From the NCBI RefSeq assembly GCF_030552475.1, contig NZ_JAUPED010000007.1, positions 124,001 through 188,000 of the forward strand: DNA of 64,000 nucleotides. The letters are read 5' to 3'. How positions within the stretch are numbered: the first letter of the stretch is position 1; each line of letters starts with the position of its first letter. Shown piece after piece: positions 1 through 8,020 of the stretch. Under the pieces are notes generated by a model that saw only the letters and a list, made by a program, of their open reading frames with translations, had not been told where the DNA came from and ran no database searches. The DNA is from Mariniflexile sp. AS56. Its GTDB lineage: Bacteria; Bacteroidota; Bacteroidia; Flavobacteriales; Flavobacteriaceae. Both the position numbers and the translations under genes were made by a program.

Positions 1-2
1 AA

Positions 3-695
3 CGTATTTTTATGGTATTATCGGCAGATGAAGTACCTCTAAATATAAACAGCCCTGAAAACCCCTGTGTTATTTCTGTAGTAAATAACCCCAAATTTGA
101 AACGTCTTATTCGCCAGTGATTGCTACCATCATTCACACGATTACCAAACAAATGAGTGTTCGAAATTCTAAACCGTCTTTTCTATTAATGGAAGAAGCA
201 CCTACCATTCGATTGCTGAATATGCACCGTATTCCTGCAACATTGCGGAGTTATAACATTTCTACCGTATATGTGATGCAGGATAAGATTCAGAATGATA
301 TGATGTATGGAGATAAAGCCAGCAAAGCGATTTTAAGTAATCTCTCTTATCAATTCTTCGGCAAAGTCAACGATCCAGACACCGCAAAATATTACGAACG
401 CTTTTTTGAGATTGTGAAAGATTCCACAAAAAGCGTGAGTCGTGGTCACAATTTAGATTTTGATACAAGGATAACAACGGGAGAAAAGGAAATTCCAAAA
501 ATTAGGGCAGATGTTTTTTTTAGGCTGAAACAAGGTGAGTTTATAACGTATGCTGATGGAAAGGATAAAAAAGTTCAGTTTAAATTACAGAATATTGAAA
601 GAGCGCTTCCTAAAGAGTCTAATCAATTTTCAAAGGCTGATTTGGAAGCTAATTTTGAGAGAATTTATAAGGAAGCTAAATCAATTTTTGAATAG
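3..695 (+). CDS. Type IV coupling protein (VirD4/TraG-type), C-terminal part, cut by window edge
   Basis: C-terminal part of the inner-membrane ATPase that links the relaxosome to the type IV secretion channel. The frame is open from the left edge, so the N-terminus with the Walker A motif is missing. Visible is the TraG/VirD4 C-terminal core (TraM-recognition-like): a hydrophobic strand followed by the acidic LLMEEAPTI (Walker B-like), then STVYVMQDKIQ, typical of the second RecA half. The methionine at 12 is internal rather than a true start. The gene is on the opposite strand to the tra operon and probably ends the mobilisation module. Family assignment rests on motif recognition. Confidence 0.8.
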   Translation, partial: RIFMVLSADEVPLNINSPENPCVISVVNNPKFETSYSPVIATIIHTITKQMSVRNSKPSFLLMEEAPTIRLLNMHRIPATLRSYNISTVYVMQDKIQNDMMYGDKASKAILSNLSYQFFGKVNDPDTAKYYERFFEIVKDSTKSVSRGHNLDFDTRITTGEKEIPKIRADVFFRLKQGEFITYADGKDKKVQFKLQNIERALPKESNQFSKADLEANFERIYKEAKSIFE

Positions 696-799
696 AGAAT
701 TTATTTAAATTACAAAAATGCCAACCTAGATAAATATAAAAATTTTATAAGAAATTATGAGTCTCTTTTGAAGATTAACAAAATATTATTTTTTAAATT

Positions 800-895
800 G
801 TACAACAAATAAATGATGACGCTTGTAATACAGACTTACCCAAAATTACATGGATTTGTATGATTTTAGTATGCATATAAGCGATTTGTGGGCAA
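800..895. repeat. Degenerate attC-like inverted repeat upstream of the ABC-3C operon
   Basis: The left part contains ACAACAAAT followed by CGCTT (829-833). The right part contains AAGCG (880-884) followed by ATTTGTGGGCA. The two halves are imperfect complements. The motif ends about 20 bases before the SMEK gene start, the same spacing as the clearer element at 4236-4378 to its downstream gene. The match is degenerate, so the call is tentative. Confidence 0.35.
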
Positions 896-914
896 TTTTA
901 AAAAAAAAAACTGA

Positions 915-1859
915 ATGGCAAGAGTATCTACCGACATAATAACTAGTGCATTTGCTTTGTTAGAAAGTAAAATCAGCTTGAATTCTCATTTGAATCTTCA
1001 AGATATAAATATTCATTTGGAAAATATACTTAGGGATATACTGAATATTATTTACACTGACCGACAGTTTATTAATTTAAACACAGAAAAAGGTAATTAT
1101 ACTTCTATTGATTTAGGAGATAATATTAATGATATTTCTTTTCAAGTTACATCCACTACAACACCTAAAAAAGTCCGTGAAACAATTTCGAAATATAAAG
1201 ATGATTACAATTTCAAAAAAGTAATAATGTTATATGGAAAAATACAAAAACCGAAAAGAACTATAGATTTCGAAACAGAAATTGATGGACGATTTAAGTT
1301 TGAAGAATGGGATTTCAGTATGTTAGTTGAAAATATTAACGACTGCAAAAGTCACGAAATCAATCAAATTCAACAAATTTTAATAAATGAAGTAATCCCT
1401 AAAATTTCTGATAACTTTAAAATAGAAGATGATTCAGGTACTGAACTCTGGGACAATCTCGAACAAAAAGATATTAGAAATTTCAAAGATAAATTACTAG
1501 ATGTAAACTCTAATATTCGAGATGCTAGAATTGAAATGTATTGTAGAGAAATAGCTTCAGGAAAGGTAGAATTAAGCAACTATTCAGAAAGAGAAATCAG
1601 TGCTATGAAATACCGAGTTTTTGAAATTTGTCAAAAAGAACTTTTAGACTTCTGTGATGAAAATGAGAAAAAAGAATTAACACATAAAGAAATTAATAAC
1701 CTTATTACAAACTATACAGAACAAGCATATAAGATAATAGAGGAAAGAACAAAAGATTACTCTTATCCATTTAAAAATAAAGACACATTAAAAAAAATAG
1801 TATTAGCATTAATAGATGAGTGCTATCTTTCTTTTGATGAAAAAGGTATTTACTTATGA
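915..1859 (+). CDS. SMEK-domain protein, putative effector of an ABC-3C defence system
   Basis: 314 aa. The N-terminal ~110 residues fit the SMEK domain: helices, then SIDLGDNINDISFQVTS, where an Asp followed by a strand with Gln-Val-Thr resembles a restriction-endonuclease-like core. The C-terminal ~130 residues are helical and charged, fitting the accessory C-terminal domains of ABC three-component (ABC-3C) systems. The stop overlaps the next start (ATGA at 1856-1859), so the three genes are translationally coupled. ABC-3C systems are predicted anti-phage or anti-plasmid conflict systems. The nuclease role is inference. The family call comes from memory of motif and context. Very AT-rich, like the next two genes. 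Confidence 0.7.
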   Translation: MARVSTDIITSAFALLESKISLNSHLNLQDINIHLENILRDILNIIYTDRQFINLNTEKGNYTSIDLGDNINDISFQVTSTTTPKKVRETISKYKDDYNFKKVIMLYGKIQKPKRTIDFETEIDGRFKFEEWDFSMLVENINDCKSHEINQIQQILINEVIPKISDNFKIEDDSGTELWDNLEQKDIRNFKDKLLDVNSNIRDARIEMYCREIASGKVELSNYSEREISAMKYRVFEICQKELLDFCDENEKKELTHKEINNLITNYTEQAYKIIEERTKDYSYPFKNKDTLKKIVLALIDECYLSFDEKGIYL

Positions 1860-2359
1860 TAGCGACAAAAGAAAACGCAAAAAGGAGGTTGATGTATATT
1901 CAGAAAGAGGATTACAACTTTCTGGCGTATAATATATTACTTGTATTAAGTCAATTTAATGCCAATTCGGAAAGTTCAAGTTTCAAAGACTTTAGGAAAA
2001 TTGCTTATCTAGTGCATTTTATAAATTTGAATCCTGATTTTAATAGTTATGACCAAAATGAATTAGCTAAAATATATTCCCAAGCTCAATTAAAAAAACA
2101 ATTAATGTCTCATCTTTTAATTATTTTAAGAAACAGAAAGTTTATAGGAATGAGTATAAATCACATTCACCAATCATTTGACATTTGGATTAATGAAGAA
2201 AATATTCCAAAAGATTTTTTGGATAAAAACTTCTTTGAAAAGGAGATAAATAACATCCGATTTTTACAATCAAATATTAGTAGATTAAAAGGGGTTACGG
2301 TAAAAAAAATGGTTGACACAATTTTTACAAAAAACAATATTATTACATGGGAAGTTTAA
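1856..2359 (+). CDS. ABC-3C middle component-like protein
   Basis: 167 aa, small, basic and helical, with no signal peptide or membrane segment. It lies between the SMEK effector (4-bp overlap) and the SMC-like ATPase (13-bp overlap), which is the fixed place of the middle component in ABC-3C operons. The segment FLAYNILLVLSQF followed by FRKIAYLVHFI resembles the hydrophobic helical core of these linkers. The middle component is thought to couple ATPase state to the effector. The sequence alone is weak evidence, and the assignment relies mainly on context. Confidence 0.6.
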   Translation: MIATKENAKRRLMYIQKEDYNFLAYNILLVLSQFNANSESSSFKDFRKIAYLVHFINLNPDFNSYDQNELAKIYSQAQLKKQLMSHLLIILRNRKFIGMSINHIHQSFDIWINEENIPKDFLDKNFFEKEINNIRFLQSNISRLKGVTVKKMVDTIFTKNNIITWEV

Positions 2360-4266
2360 TAATAGAAAAAGTTAAGTATTCTGGTGATAAATATGTTTAT
2401 GAATCGCCATTACTTACCCGTGGAATAAATTTAATTGTTGGTGATAATGGCTCAGGTAAAAGTACGTTCACGTATTTTATAGAATATTGTTTAGGTAATA
2501 ATATTAAGTATTTTGAAAAAGATAACAATAAAGAATATACCGAAATAGTTAATGATACAAATAATTTTGTAGAGCTAGATATTCTAATTAATTCTAAAAA
2601 ATATCAGCTTAAAAGGTTCATTAATAAAAATGATATTTTTATTAATGACGATAGTGAAATTAGCATATTCCCTATTAAGAGAAATCAAAATAAAATATTT
2701 TCCGATTGGTTATTGGAAAAATTAGATATTTCTATTTCCGAACTCAATATGGGTACATATTCTTGGAAATTAAACTTTAGCGATTTATTAAGGCTAATAA
2801 TTTATGACCAAGACACAGAATCTAAGAAAATTTACAAGGCACCAATAGATTCAAATTTTGTTTCGGATTCACTAATCATCAGAAAAACAGTTTTTGAAGT
2901 TTTATTAGGTATATCATCTGATGAATATTTCAAAAAACATGATGAATTAAAAGTAATAACTAAGAAAAAAGATTCTGCTTTATCTTCATTAAATGATTTC
3001 AACGAAAAATATAGTGGTGTAGATTTAGAAAAAAATGGAATTGAAAGTAATTTAAAAACTTACAATGAAACATTAGAAAAAGTATATTTAGAAAGAAAAT
3101 TATATTTAAGTTCAAACACAAAAATTGACGAAAAAGCTGAATTTATTAACGGAGTGCAAGAAGAATTAATACAGACAGATTTAATAATTTCTGAAAAAAA
3201 TTTATTGGTTAATAATTCCCAAATTGAGTATAATAAAATCTCAAAATTATATGAAAATCAACAAAATGAAATTAAAGAAATTGAAAAAATAATCTTCACT
3301 AATGATAAGTTAAATTTATTCTCATTTAAATTATGTCCTTTTTGTATGTCAAATCACGAACCGACAAAAAATCATTGTCTATGTGGTTCTGAAATTAAAG
3401 ATGAGAATTATGAGAAGTTTGTATATAATTCTAACGAATATGATATTATTTTAAAACATAAATCTAAAAGTATAGAAACTATTCAAATTGCCTTAGATTC
3501 ATATTTCAAACAGATAACAAGTATTAAAAATGAATTAACCGTTTTATCTAAAAAATCAAGTGATTTAACTATAAAACTAAAAAAACTTATTAGTTCAATA
3601 GAATTTTCTGGAAATACTGAGTTAGTTGATAGTTTAAATGATAAAATATTAGATACAAAAAAGGAGTTAGATAAGTTTGAATATCTTTTAGAAATTTCAA
3701 TTAAGAAGGAAGAGTTGGAAGAAACATTTGATTCAATAAATGAAAAATACAAATCTATAAATAAGGAATTTAGAACACTTCACCTTGATTTTGTTTCTCA
3801 AAACAAATCGTTAATTAATGAATTTAACGAAATCTATTGTGATTTACTTCAAAAATCTTCGGCAGGTGCAGAAATTGCAGAAATTGATGATGATTATATG
3901 CCAATTATTGATGGAGGTGTTTATAAAAATAAAAGTGCTGATGTTCCTCTAAGGTTAATGTATTATTTTACAATTTTAGCTTTATCCTTAAAAAATGAAT
4001 CTGTAAAACATCCAGGTTTATTAATAATAGATACACCAGAGGATTCAGGTATAGATGAAGATAATTTAAAAAAAGATTTAGATTTACTCAATTTTGCAAT
4101 CCAACAAGGAGCAAGTAGTAAAAAAGAATATCAAATAATTCTAACAACTGGTTTAGATAAATACCCTGAATCCTTCAAGGAAAACATTAAAGATGAATTT
4201 ATTGAAAGTGAAGGAATATTTATACTAAAAGAGAAAACGGCCTCCGACAATGGATATGAAAAATAG
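2347..4266 (+). CDS. SMC/Rad50-like AAA ATPase of an ABC-3C system
   Basis: 639 aa. Walker A is GDNGSGKST at residues 32-40. A long coiled-coil arm is interrupted near residues 330-346 by CPFC and CLC cysteine pairs, forming a probable zinc hook like that of Rad50. The C-terminal ABC half has Walker B LLIIDTPEDSGID (Asp near residue 562) and a following strand QIILTTG. The start overlaps the middle-component gene by 13 bases. The protein probably senses or holds DNA and activates the SMEK partner. The last codons lie within the left arm of an attC-like palindrome. Family membership is clear. The defence role is inferred from operon type and position in ICE cargo. Confidence 0.8.
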   Translation: MGSLIIEKVKYSGDKYVYESPLLTRGINLIVGDNGSGKSTFTYFIEYCLGNNIKYFEKDNNKEYTEIVNDTNNFVELDILINSKKYQLKRFINKNDIFINDDSEISIFPIKRNQNKIFSDWLLEKLDISISELNMGTYSWKLNFSDLLRLIIYDQDTESKKIYKAPIDSNFVSDSLIIRKTVFEVLLGISSDEYFKKHDELKVITKKKDSALSSLNDFNEKYSGVDLEKNGIESNLKTYNETLEKVYLERKLYLSSNTKIDEKAEFINGVQEELIQTDLIISEKNLLVNNSQIEYNKISKLYENQQNEIKEIEKIIFTNDKLNLFSFKLCPFCMSNHEPTKNHCLCGSEIKDENYEKFVYNSNEYDIILKHKSKSIETIQIALDSYFKQITSIKNELTVLSKKSSDLTIKLKKLISSIEFSGNTELVDSLNDKILDTKKELDKFEYLLEISIKKEELEETFDSINEKYKSINKEFRTLHLDFVSQNKSLINEFNEIYCDLLQKSSAGAEIAEIDDDYMPIIDGGVYKNKSADVPLRLMYYFTILALSLKNESVKHPGLLIIDTPEDSGIDEDNLKKDLDLLNFAIQQGASSKKEYQIILTTGLDKYPESFKENIKDEFIESEGIFILKEKTASDNGYEK

Positions 4267-4378
4267 CGGTTTTGTGCTTAAACAAAAGATAAGTAATTAA
4301 AAAAAGGTCAGTTATAAATTGAAAAGATAGAACCTGAAAATCCGCTATTTTTCAAGATATACAAAGCCGTTAGGCTTA
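4236..4378. repeat. attC-like nested inverted repeat between cargo genes
   Basis: Two tiers of complementary arms are visible. The outer arms are AACGGC (4236-4241) and GCCGTT (4366-4371). The inner arms are TGAAAAATAGCGG (4257-4269) and CCGCTATTTTTCA (4342-4354), a perfect 13-bp match. The outer spacers differ (15 and 11 bases), the asymmetry expected of integron attC sites. The right end GTTAGGC (4369-4375) fits the R' consensus GTTRRRY. The left arms overlap the 3' end of the ATPase gene. I recall similar sequences between accessory genes of Flavobacteriia, but this was not checked. Confidence 0.55.
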
Positions 4379-4395
4379 ATTTTTTAAAAAAAACT

Positions 4396-4905
4396 ATGGA
4401 TTCTATAACTTGGGGTTTTATTGGAACATTGATTGGAACGATCGTTGGAGCTTCTGCAAGTATATTTACAACAAAAATAAACAATAAGAACGCTATTCGA
4501 ATTCAGGAAGGAATTGAAAGAAATGAGCGCGATGAACGATTTAGGAAATTTCAAAGAGACAATCTCCTCGAGCTTCAGGACAAGCTATCCAACGGAATGC
4601 GATTAGTTGCTAGAGCTTATGTAAAGGATCTAGAAAATTATAAAGCAGCAAGTGACTGGACTTCTTCAAATTTGAGCTCGGAATTGAACAATGAAATTGC
4701 AGTTTGCTTTAGGGAAGTGTCAATCCGAACGGAAAGAGTTGACGATGACAAATTAAGAGATGAAATTGCTCAGTTTAGAAGAAAAATGACGGAATGTTTG
4801 ATAGCAAAATCTTTTGAATCTGCTAATGAAAGAATGGCTGATTTAACCTTAATTTTCGACCAAAAAATGCCGAAATTAGGTGTTGCCCTTAGAGAGAATT
4901 ATTAA
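4396..4905 (+). CDS. Small membrane-anchored protein of unknown function (cassette-like cargo)
   Basis: 169 aa. One N-terminal membrane segment, ITWGFIGTLIGTIVGASASI, is followed by a charged, mostly helical cytoplasmic region with no recognised motif. The gene stands alone. It starts 21 bases after the R'-like GTTAGGC at 4369-4375, and six bases after its stop comes TAAGCCTAAC (4912-4921). That is a perfect inverted copy of GTTAGGCTTA (4369-4378). This flank pair is the pattern of an integron gene cassette. The function is unknown, and similar single-TM proteins occur in cassette arrays. Confidence 0.6.
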   Translation: MDSITWGFIGTLIGTIVGASASIFTTKINNKNAIRIQEGIERNERDERFRKFQRDNLLELQDKLSNGMRLVARAYVKDLENYKAASDWTSSNLSSELNNEIAVCFREVSIRTERVDDDKLRDEIAQFRRKMTECLIAKSFESANERMADLTLIFDQKMPKLGVALRENY

Positions 4906-4911
4906 AATAAC

Positions 4912-4950
4912 TAAGCCTAACAAAGCACAGTGGTGAATAACCGGTAAAAA
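4912..4950. repeat. Truncated attC-like left arm
   Basis: TAAGCCTAACAAAGC begins just after the small membrane-protein gene, and a GTGAATAACCGGT segment follows. The layout parallels the left arm of the element at 4236-4378 (TGAAAAATAGCGGT). No matching right arm with GTTAGGC was found before the IS110 remnant, so the site appears truncated. Confidence 0.4.
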
Positions 4951-4982
4951 TCACCTAATTTCTTAATAAATCACGTCTGTAG

Positions 4983-5006
4983 TTATTATTATTATTATTA
5001 TTATTA
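4983..5006. repeat. TTA trinucleotide microsatellite
   Basis: About eight uninterrupted TTA units lie in non-coding DNA at the edge of the IS110 remnant. On the minus strand they would encode a run of Asn after the decayed transposase frame. Slippage-prone, with no obvious function. Confidence 0.85.
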
Positions 5007-5160
5007 TAGGTTAACCCTGATTTAGCAATAGAAAAAGCTTGTTTTAATAGTTTATTACAAACCGCTATCAAGACTAGTTTTTGCTTTCTCCTTTGGCTAC
5101 TAATAGATCGTATATTGTCTTACAACATTATAGAAGCCAGTAAGTACGTTTTCCTTAGAT
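5000..5160 (-). pseudogene. Decayed IS110-family transposase, C-terminal remnant
   Basis: Conceptual translation of the minus strand gives fragments in shifted frames: IYDLLVAKGESKN, then LVLIAVCNKLLKQAFSIAKS (about 5015-5074). The second matches the conserved C-terminal end of IS110-family (IS116/IS110/IS902) transposases in Bacteroidota. Stops and at least one frameshift separate the pieces, so it is not functional. It lies directly downstream of the tra operon and beside a truncated attC-like arm. Some IS110-family members (the IS1111-attC group) are known to insert into attC sites, which would fit, but this fragment cannot be assigned to that group. Confidence 0.65.
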
Positions 5161-5176
5161 AAAAATGCACAACTTT

Positions 5177-5539
5177 TTAAAAAGGTCCTTTTTCCCTGGG
5201 TCCATTATAAGTAACCTTCCATTGACCATCTTCTTGAACCAATTTAAAAACTCCGGGTTTTTCATCATAGGACGTTTTATATTTTACCCAAACGATATCG
5301 CCATCAATAGCTTCATCTAATATTTCGACTTTCACTTTTTCGTTAGAATCTGGCAGCAAATTTAGAAGAGTAGTTAAACTGGCATATCCTTCTGAAGTTG
5401 TATGCCTTTTTAAGGCAGATTCATCCTTTGAGAAAAAGCTTTCTGCAACAATTTTTGTGGTTTCAGACGGGGACATACTCTTATTTCCTGAACATGAAAT
5501 GAATAGTAGTACTAACGAGTAAATGACGATTTTTTTCAT
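5177..5539 (-). CDS. Putative lipoprotein (DUF4878-like) at the end of the tra operon
   Basis: 120 aa. Lipoprotein signal: basic MKK, a hydrophobic core, and LLFISC with the lipobox Cys at about residue 16. The mature part has helices followed by strands ending in GQWKVTYNG, the cystatin-like/NTF2-like pattern of DUF4878 proteins. It starts 7 bases after the traN stop, so it is the last gene of the transfer operon. A role in exclusion or in stabilising the outer-membrane complex is possible but unsupported. Downstream is the IS110 remnant, so genes normally found after traN may have been lost. Confidence 0.6.
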   Translation of the reverse strand: MKKIVIYSLVLLFISCSGNKSMSPSETTKIVAESFFSKDESALKRHTTSEGYASLTTLLNLLPDSNEKVKVEILDEAIDGDIVWVKYKTSYDEKPGVFKLVQEDGQWKVTYNGPREKGPF

Positions 5540-5546
5540 AACGCTG

Positions 5547-6404
5547 TTAATTTGGGTTATTGATATACTTATGTGATAGTTTCATCTCCATGTTTCTTTC
5601 TCCATGTTTTTCATTCAACTCCAAAATGACTCTACGGTCATTGGATAATGAGAACTTAGGCATCACATAAACAAAGCGAGCAGTTTCATTTTTTGCAATT
5701 TTTGAAGGTAGATCAAGTATGTAAATTGGTTCTTGTTCCAAACGTTGTAAAGACTTCCTTTTTCCTTTTTGTCGCGTCTCAACAGAAAGTTTTAAGAAAT
5801 TCAAGTCGTAATCCAAATTTGAACTATTTTCAATTTGAATAACAAAATATAATTCTTCTTTATCGAAAACAACATTCTCTACCTTGAGTTTAATTTTCGA
5901 TTGACGTCCCCTTTTTAATGTAGGGCCATGTTTTTTTTCAAGAAGATAAGAACAGAATTTTTCATAATAATAGTTTTTGTTATTTATGAATGCTTCGGTC
6001 GAATCTCTAACAATGGAATCAACTATAACCGGTTTTTCATTACCTATACTACTTGACAATGGAATGAAATAGTTTAGCTTGGATAATTGTTTTTTATATC
6101 TTACAATATACGAAAAAATCGCACCATTTATATTGATTACCAGTAGATTGCTTTCTTCGCCTGGTTTCGCCTGGAGTAAACCGAAGTACTGCTCTTTTTC
6201 TCGGTTGTATGTAAATATAAAGTTATCTGCACCAGTGACGCCTTGCCGTATGGGATCTGGAAAAAATAGAACCACATTTTTAGTATCATTGGCGTAAATG
6301 GTGTCAAGGACTGAGTTTGTTTGTATGGTAGCCTGTGCCCAACATAATCGAGGTGCGACCACTGACATAATTATAAGAGCTGATAAAATGATTTGCTTTT
6401 TCAT
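5547..6404 (-). CDS. traN: Conjugative transposon protein TraN (DUF4138)
   Basis: 285 aa. The signal peptide MKKQIILSALIIMSVVAPRL ends near the Ala after CWAQ. The body is beta-rich with the DUF4138/TraN pattern: an early strand with NDTKNVVLFFPDPIRQG, the middle motif GAIFSYIVRYKK, and C-terminal strands ending LSHKYINN. TraN is thought to take the VirB9-like place in the Bacteroidetes conjugation pore, at the periplasm and outer membrane. It follows traM by 31 bases in the same direction, as expected for CTnDOT-type operons. Confidence 0.85.
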   Translation of the reverse strand: MKKQIILSALIIMSVVAPRLCWAQATIQTNSVLDTIYANDTKNVVLFFPDPIRQGVTGADNFIFTYNREKEQYFGLLQAKPGEESNLLVININGAIFSYIVRYKKQLSKLNYFIPLSSSIGNEKPVIVDSIVRDSTEAFINNKNYYYEKFCSYLLEKKHGPTLKRGRQSKIKLKVENVVFDKEELYFVIQIENSSNLDYDLNFLKLSVETRQKGKRKSLQRLEQEPIYILDLPSKIAKNETARFVYVMPKFSLSNDRRVILELNEKHGERNMEMKLSHKYINNPN

Positions 6405-6435
6405 AAGAGTGCGTTTTTAAATGCCCATTATGGGC

Positions 6436-7365
6436 TCATAATTTTGGTTTTAAGATGAGTTCATAATTATTAAGTACGGTTATTTTTACGTTCCTATTGG
6501 TTCTTTTAAGTATTTTGGTAATGCCTCCAACTTGCGGAACGGCGGGGATATTGATATCTCCTATAATATCGTCGAGCACTTCTGTGGTGGCTTCTGCACG
6601 AAAATTATTTTCTACATAAATGCCTTCGCTACCATCTAATAAATCGTAGGCTTTAAGTTTGGTGGGATGGTGCTTAATATTTTCAATGTCAATGATGGCA
6701 CGATTGGGCTGAAAACTGATAAACCCAAATACTAAGGTGTTTCTATTCATTCTTTTGCCATTTACCAAAGCCGCTTTAGTAAGGCGCATTCTTAAACGTG
6801 TATTAGCTCTTACAATCTGGTCACCATCAACTACGACATGAATGGCCGCATCTGTATTTTCGAAATTTGAATTTTCACTCGGTTTAGGAGAAGCTGCAAA
6901 GAATAATTGATGTTCTAGACCCAGTTCTTTTGCGTGAATTTCTTGTTCTCTTTTAAAATCTGTTGAATCGATTTTTTTGTCCTTCTGTGATGCAGCTTTT
7001 TTGTAGCCCAAGTTTTGATAGGGTTTTTCTGAATATTGAATTCTACCAGCGTCATAAATACTATCTACGATACGCTCTTTTTCGCGTTCAGGAAAATCGG
7101 GGTCGTAGAAACCTAAGGAGTCAATTAATTTTTCGTCATAGATGCTGGGTGCATTGTTCTCACGAATTTCCTTCAAATCGTTAATAGCCTCCAGTTTAGA
7201 ATCATATTCTTTTTGATTTTCTTCTAAATCTGGAATTAAAGTCTGTTCCAAGTTTTTACTTTCACTTTCATCATTGCCCCATATCATTATGGAGTAAAAA
7301 ATCAGAAATATGAAAATCACAACCAATACAGATGCAAACACAATTTTGTTCTTTTCTATTTTCAT
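6436..7365 (-). CDS. traM: Conjugative transposon protein TraM (VirB10-like)
   Basis: 309 aa. A short cytoplasmic N-terminus is followed by one membrane segment (FASVLVVIFIFLIFYSIMIW), a long charged periplasmic linker, and a C-terminal beta domain. That domain contains VVDGDQIVRANTRLRMRL and NTLVFGFISFQPNRAII, the pattern of the TraM C-terminal domain. It bridges the inner and outer membranes in the mating channel, like VirB10. It lies between traK (29-base gap) and traN (31-base gap). traL, often found between traK and traM, is not present. Confidence 0.87.
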   Translation of the reverse strand: MKIEKNKIVFASVLVVIFIFLIFYSIMIWGNDESESKNLEQTLIPDLEENQKEYDSKLEAINDLKEIRENNAPSIYDEKLIDSLGFYDPDFPEREKERIVDSIYDAGRIQYSEKPYQNLGYKKAASQKDKKIDSTDFKREQEIHAKELGLEHQLFFAASPKPSENSNFENTDAAIHVVVDGDQIVRANTRLRMRLTKAALVNGKRMNRNTLVFGFISFQPNRAIIDIENIKHHPTKLKAYDLLDGSEGIYVENNFRAEATTEVLDDIIGDINIPAVPQVGGITKILKRTNRNVKITVLNNYELILKPKL

Positions 7366-7394
7366 GATTCTATTTATTAATATATGTTAGTGAC

Positions 7395-8009
7395 TTAATT
7401 TTCATTATTTAACTTTTTCAATGTGTTTTCAAAGTAATTGGTGATTAATAATCCATGTGGATTATTGGGGAAATTTCGGTCTACTAATATTAAGTTTCCA
7501 GTAGAAACTAATTCGTAAGTATCAACAGTAGTACCTCTGTTTATTTCAAAAACGGTACGTGTTTTAAAACTATAAGAACCATCAATTTCAGTAATTTCTG
7601 AATGAATGCTTATTACTTTTTGAACTAATGAATATTGCAAGAGCCTATTATAAACGCCATCGGCTTTTTTCTGACGGTATAGGTTATCCACGGAACTATT
7701 ACCAAGCCAAAGTGACTTTTCTAGATTGCGTTCGTAATTGCTCGCATCAATATTGTAGAAGTAGTTGTGGAACAAATCTAAATGCGCTAGTGCTTCAATT
7801 TGAAAGTTTTCTTTTTGGGTAACAAATTTTAGAGGGATGATACTTCCATCGGTATTTATAGCAAACGCACTATTATTCGCTTTTTGATTTGTCTGGAATG
7901 CCATCCAAAGGGAGAAACTACTTGATAGCAATGAGAAGGCCACAACGGCAAAAACAATTAACCGATTCCATTGTAATACTTTATAAATATTTGCATACGG
8001 TGTTTTCAT
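7395..8009 (-). CDS. traK: Conjugative transposon protein TraK (VirB8-like)
   Basis: 204 aa. A short cytoplasmic N-terminus MKTPYANIYKVLQWNRL is followed by one membrane segment (LIVFAVVAFSLLSSSFSLWM) and a periplasmic NTF2-like domain. It has the TraK-typical NNPHGLLITNYFENTL near the C-terminus. TraK is the assembly factor corresponding to VirB8. It starts 11 bases after the traJ stop, fully within the tra operon. Confidence 0.87.
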   Translation of the reverse strand: MKTPYANIYKVLQWNRLIVFAVVAFSLLSSSFSLWMAFQTNQKANNSAFAINTDGSIIPLKFVTQKENFQIEALAHLDLFHNYFYNIDASNYERNLEKSLWLGNSSVDNLYRQKKADGVYNRLLQYSLVQKVISIHSEITEIDGSYSFKTRTVFEINRGTTVDTYELVSTGNLILVDRNFPNNPHGLLITNYFENTLKKLNNEN

Positions 8010-8020
8010 TATAAATGATG

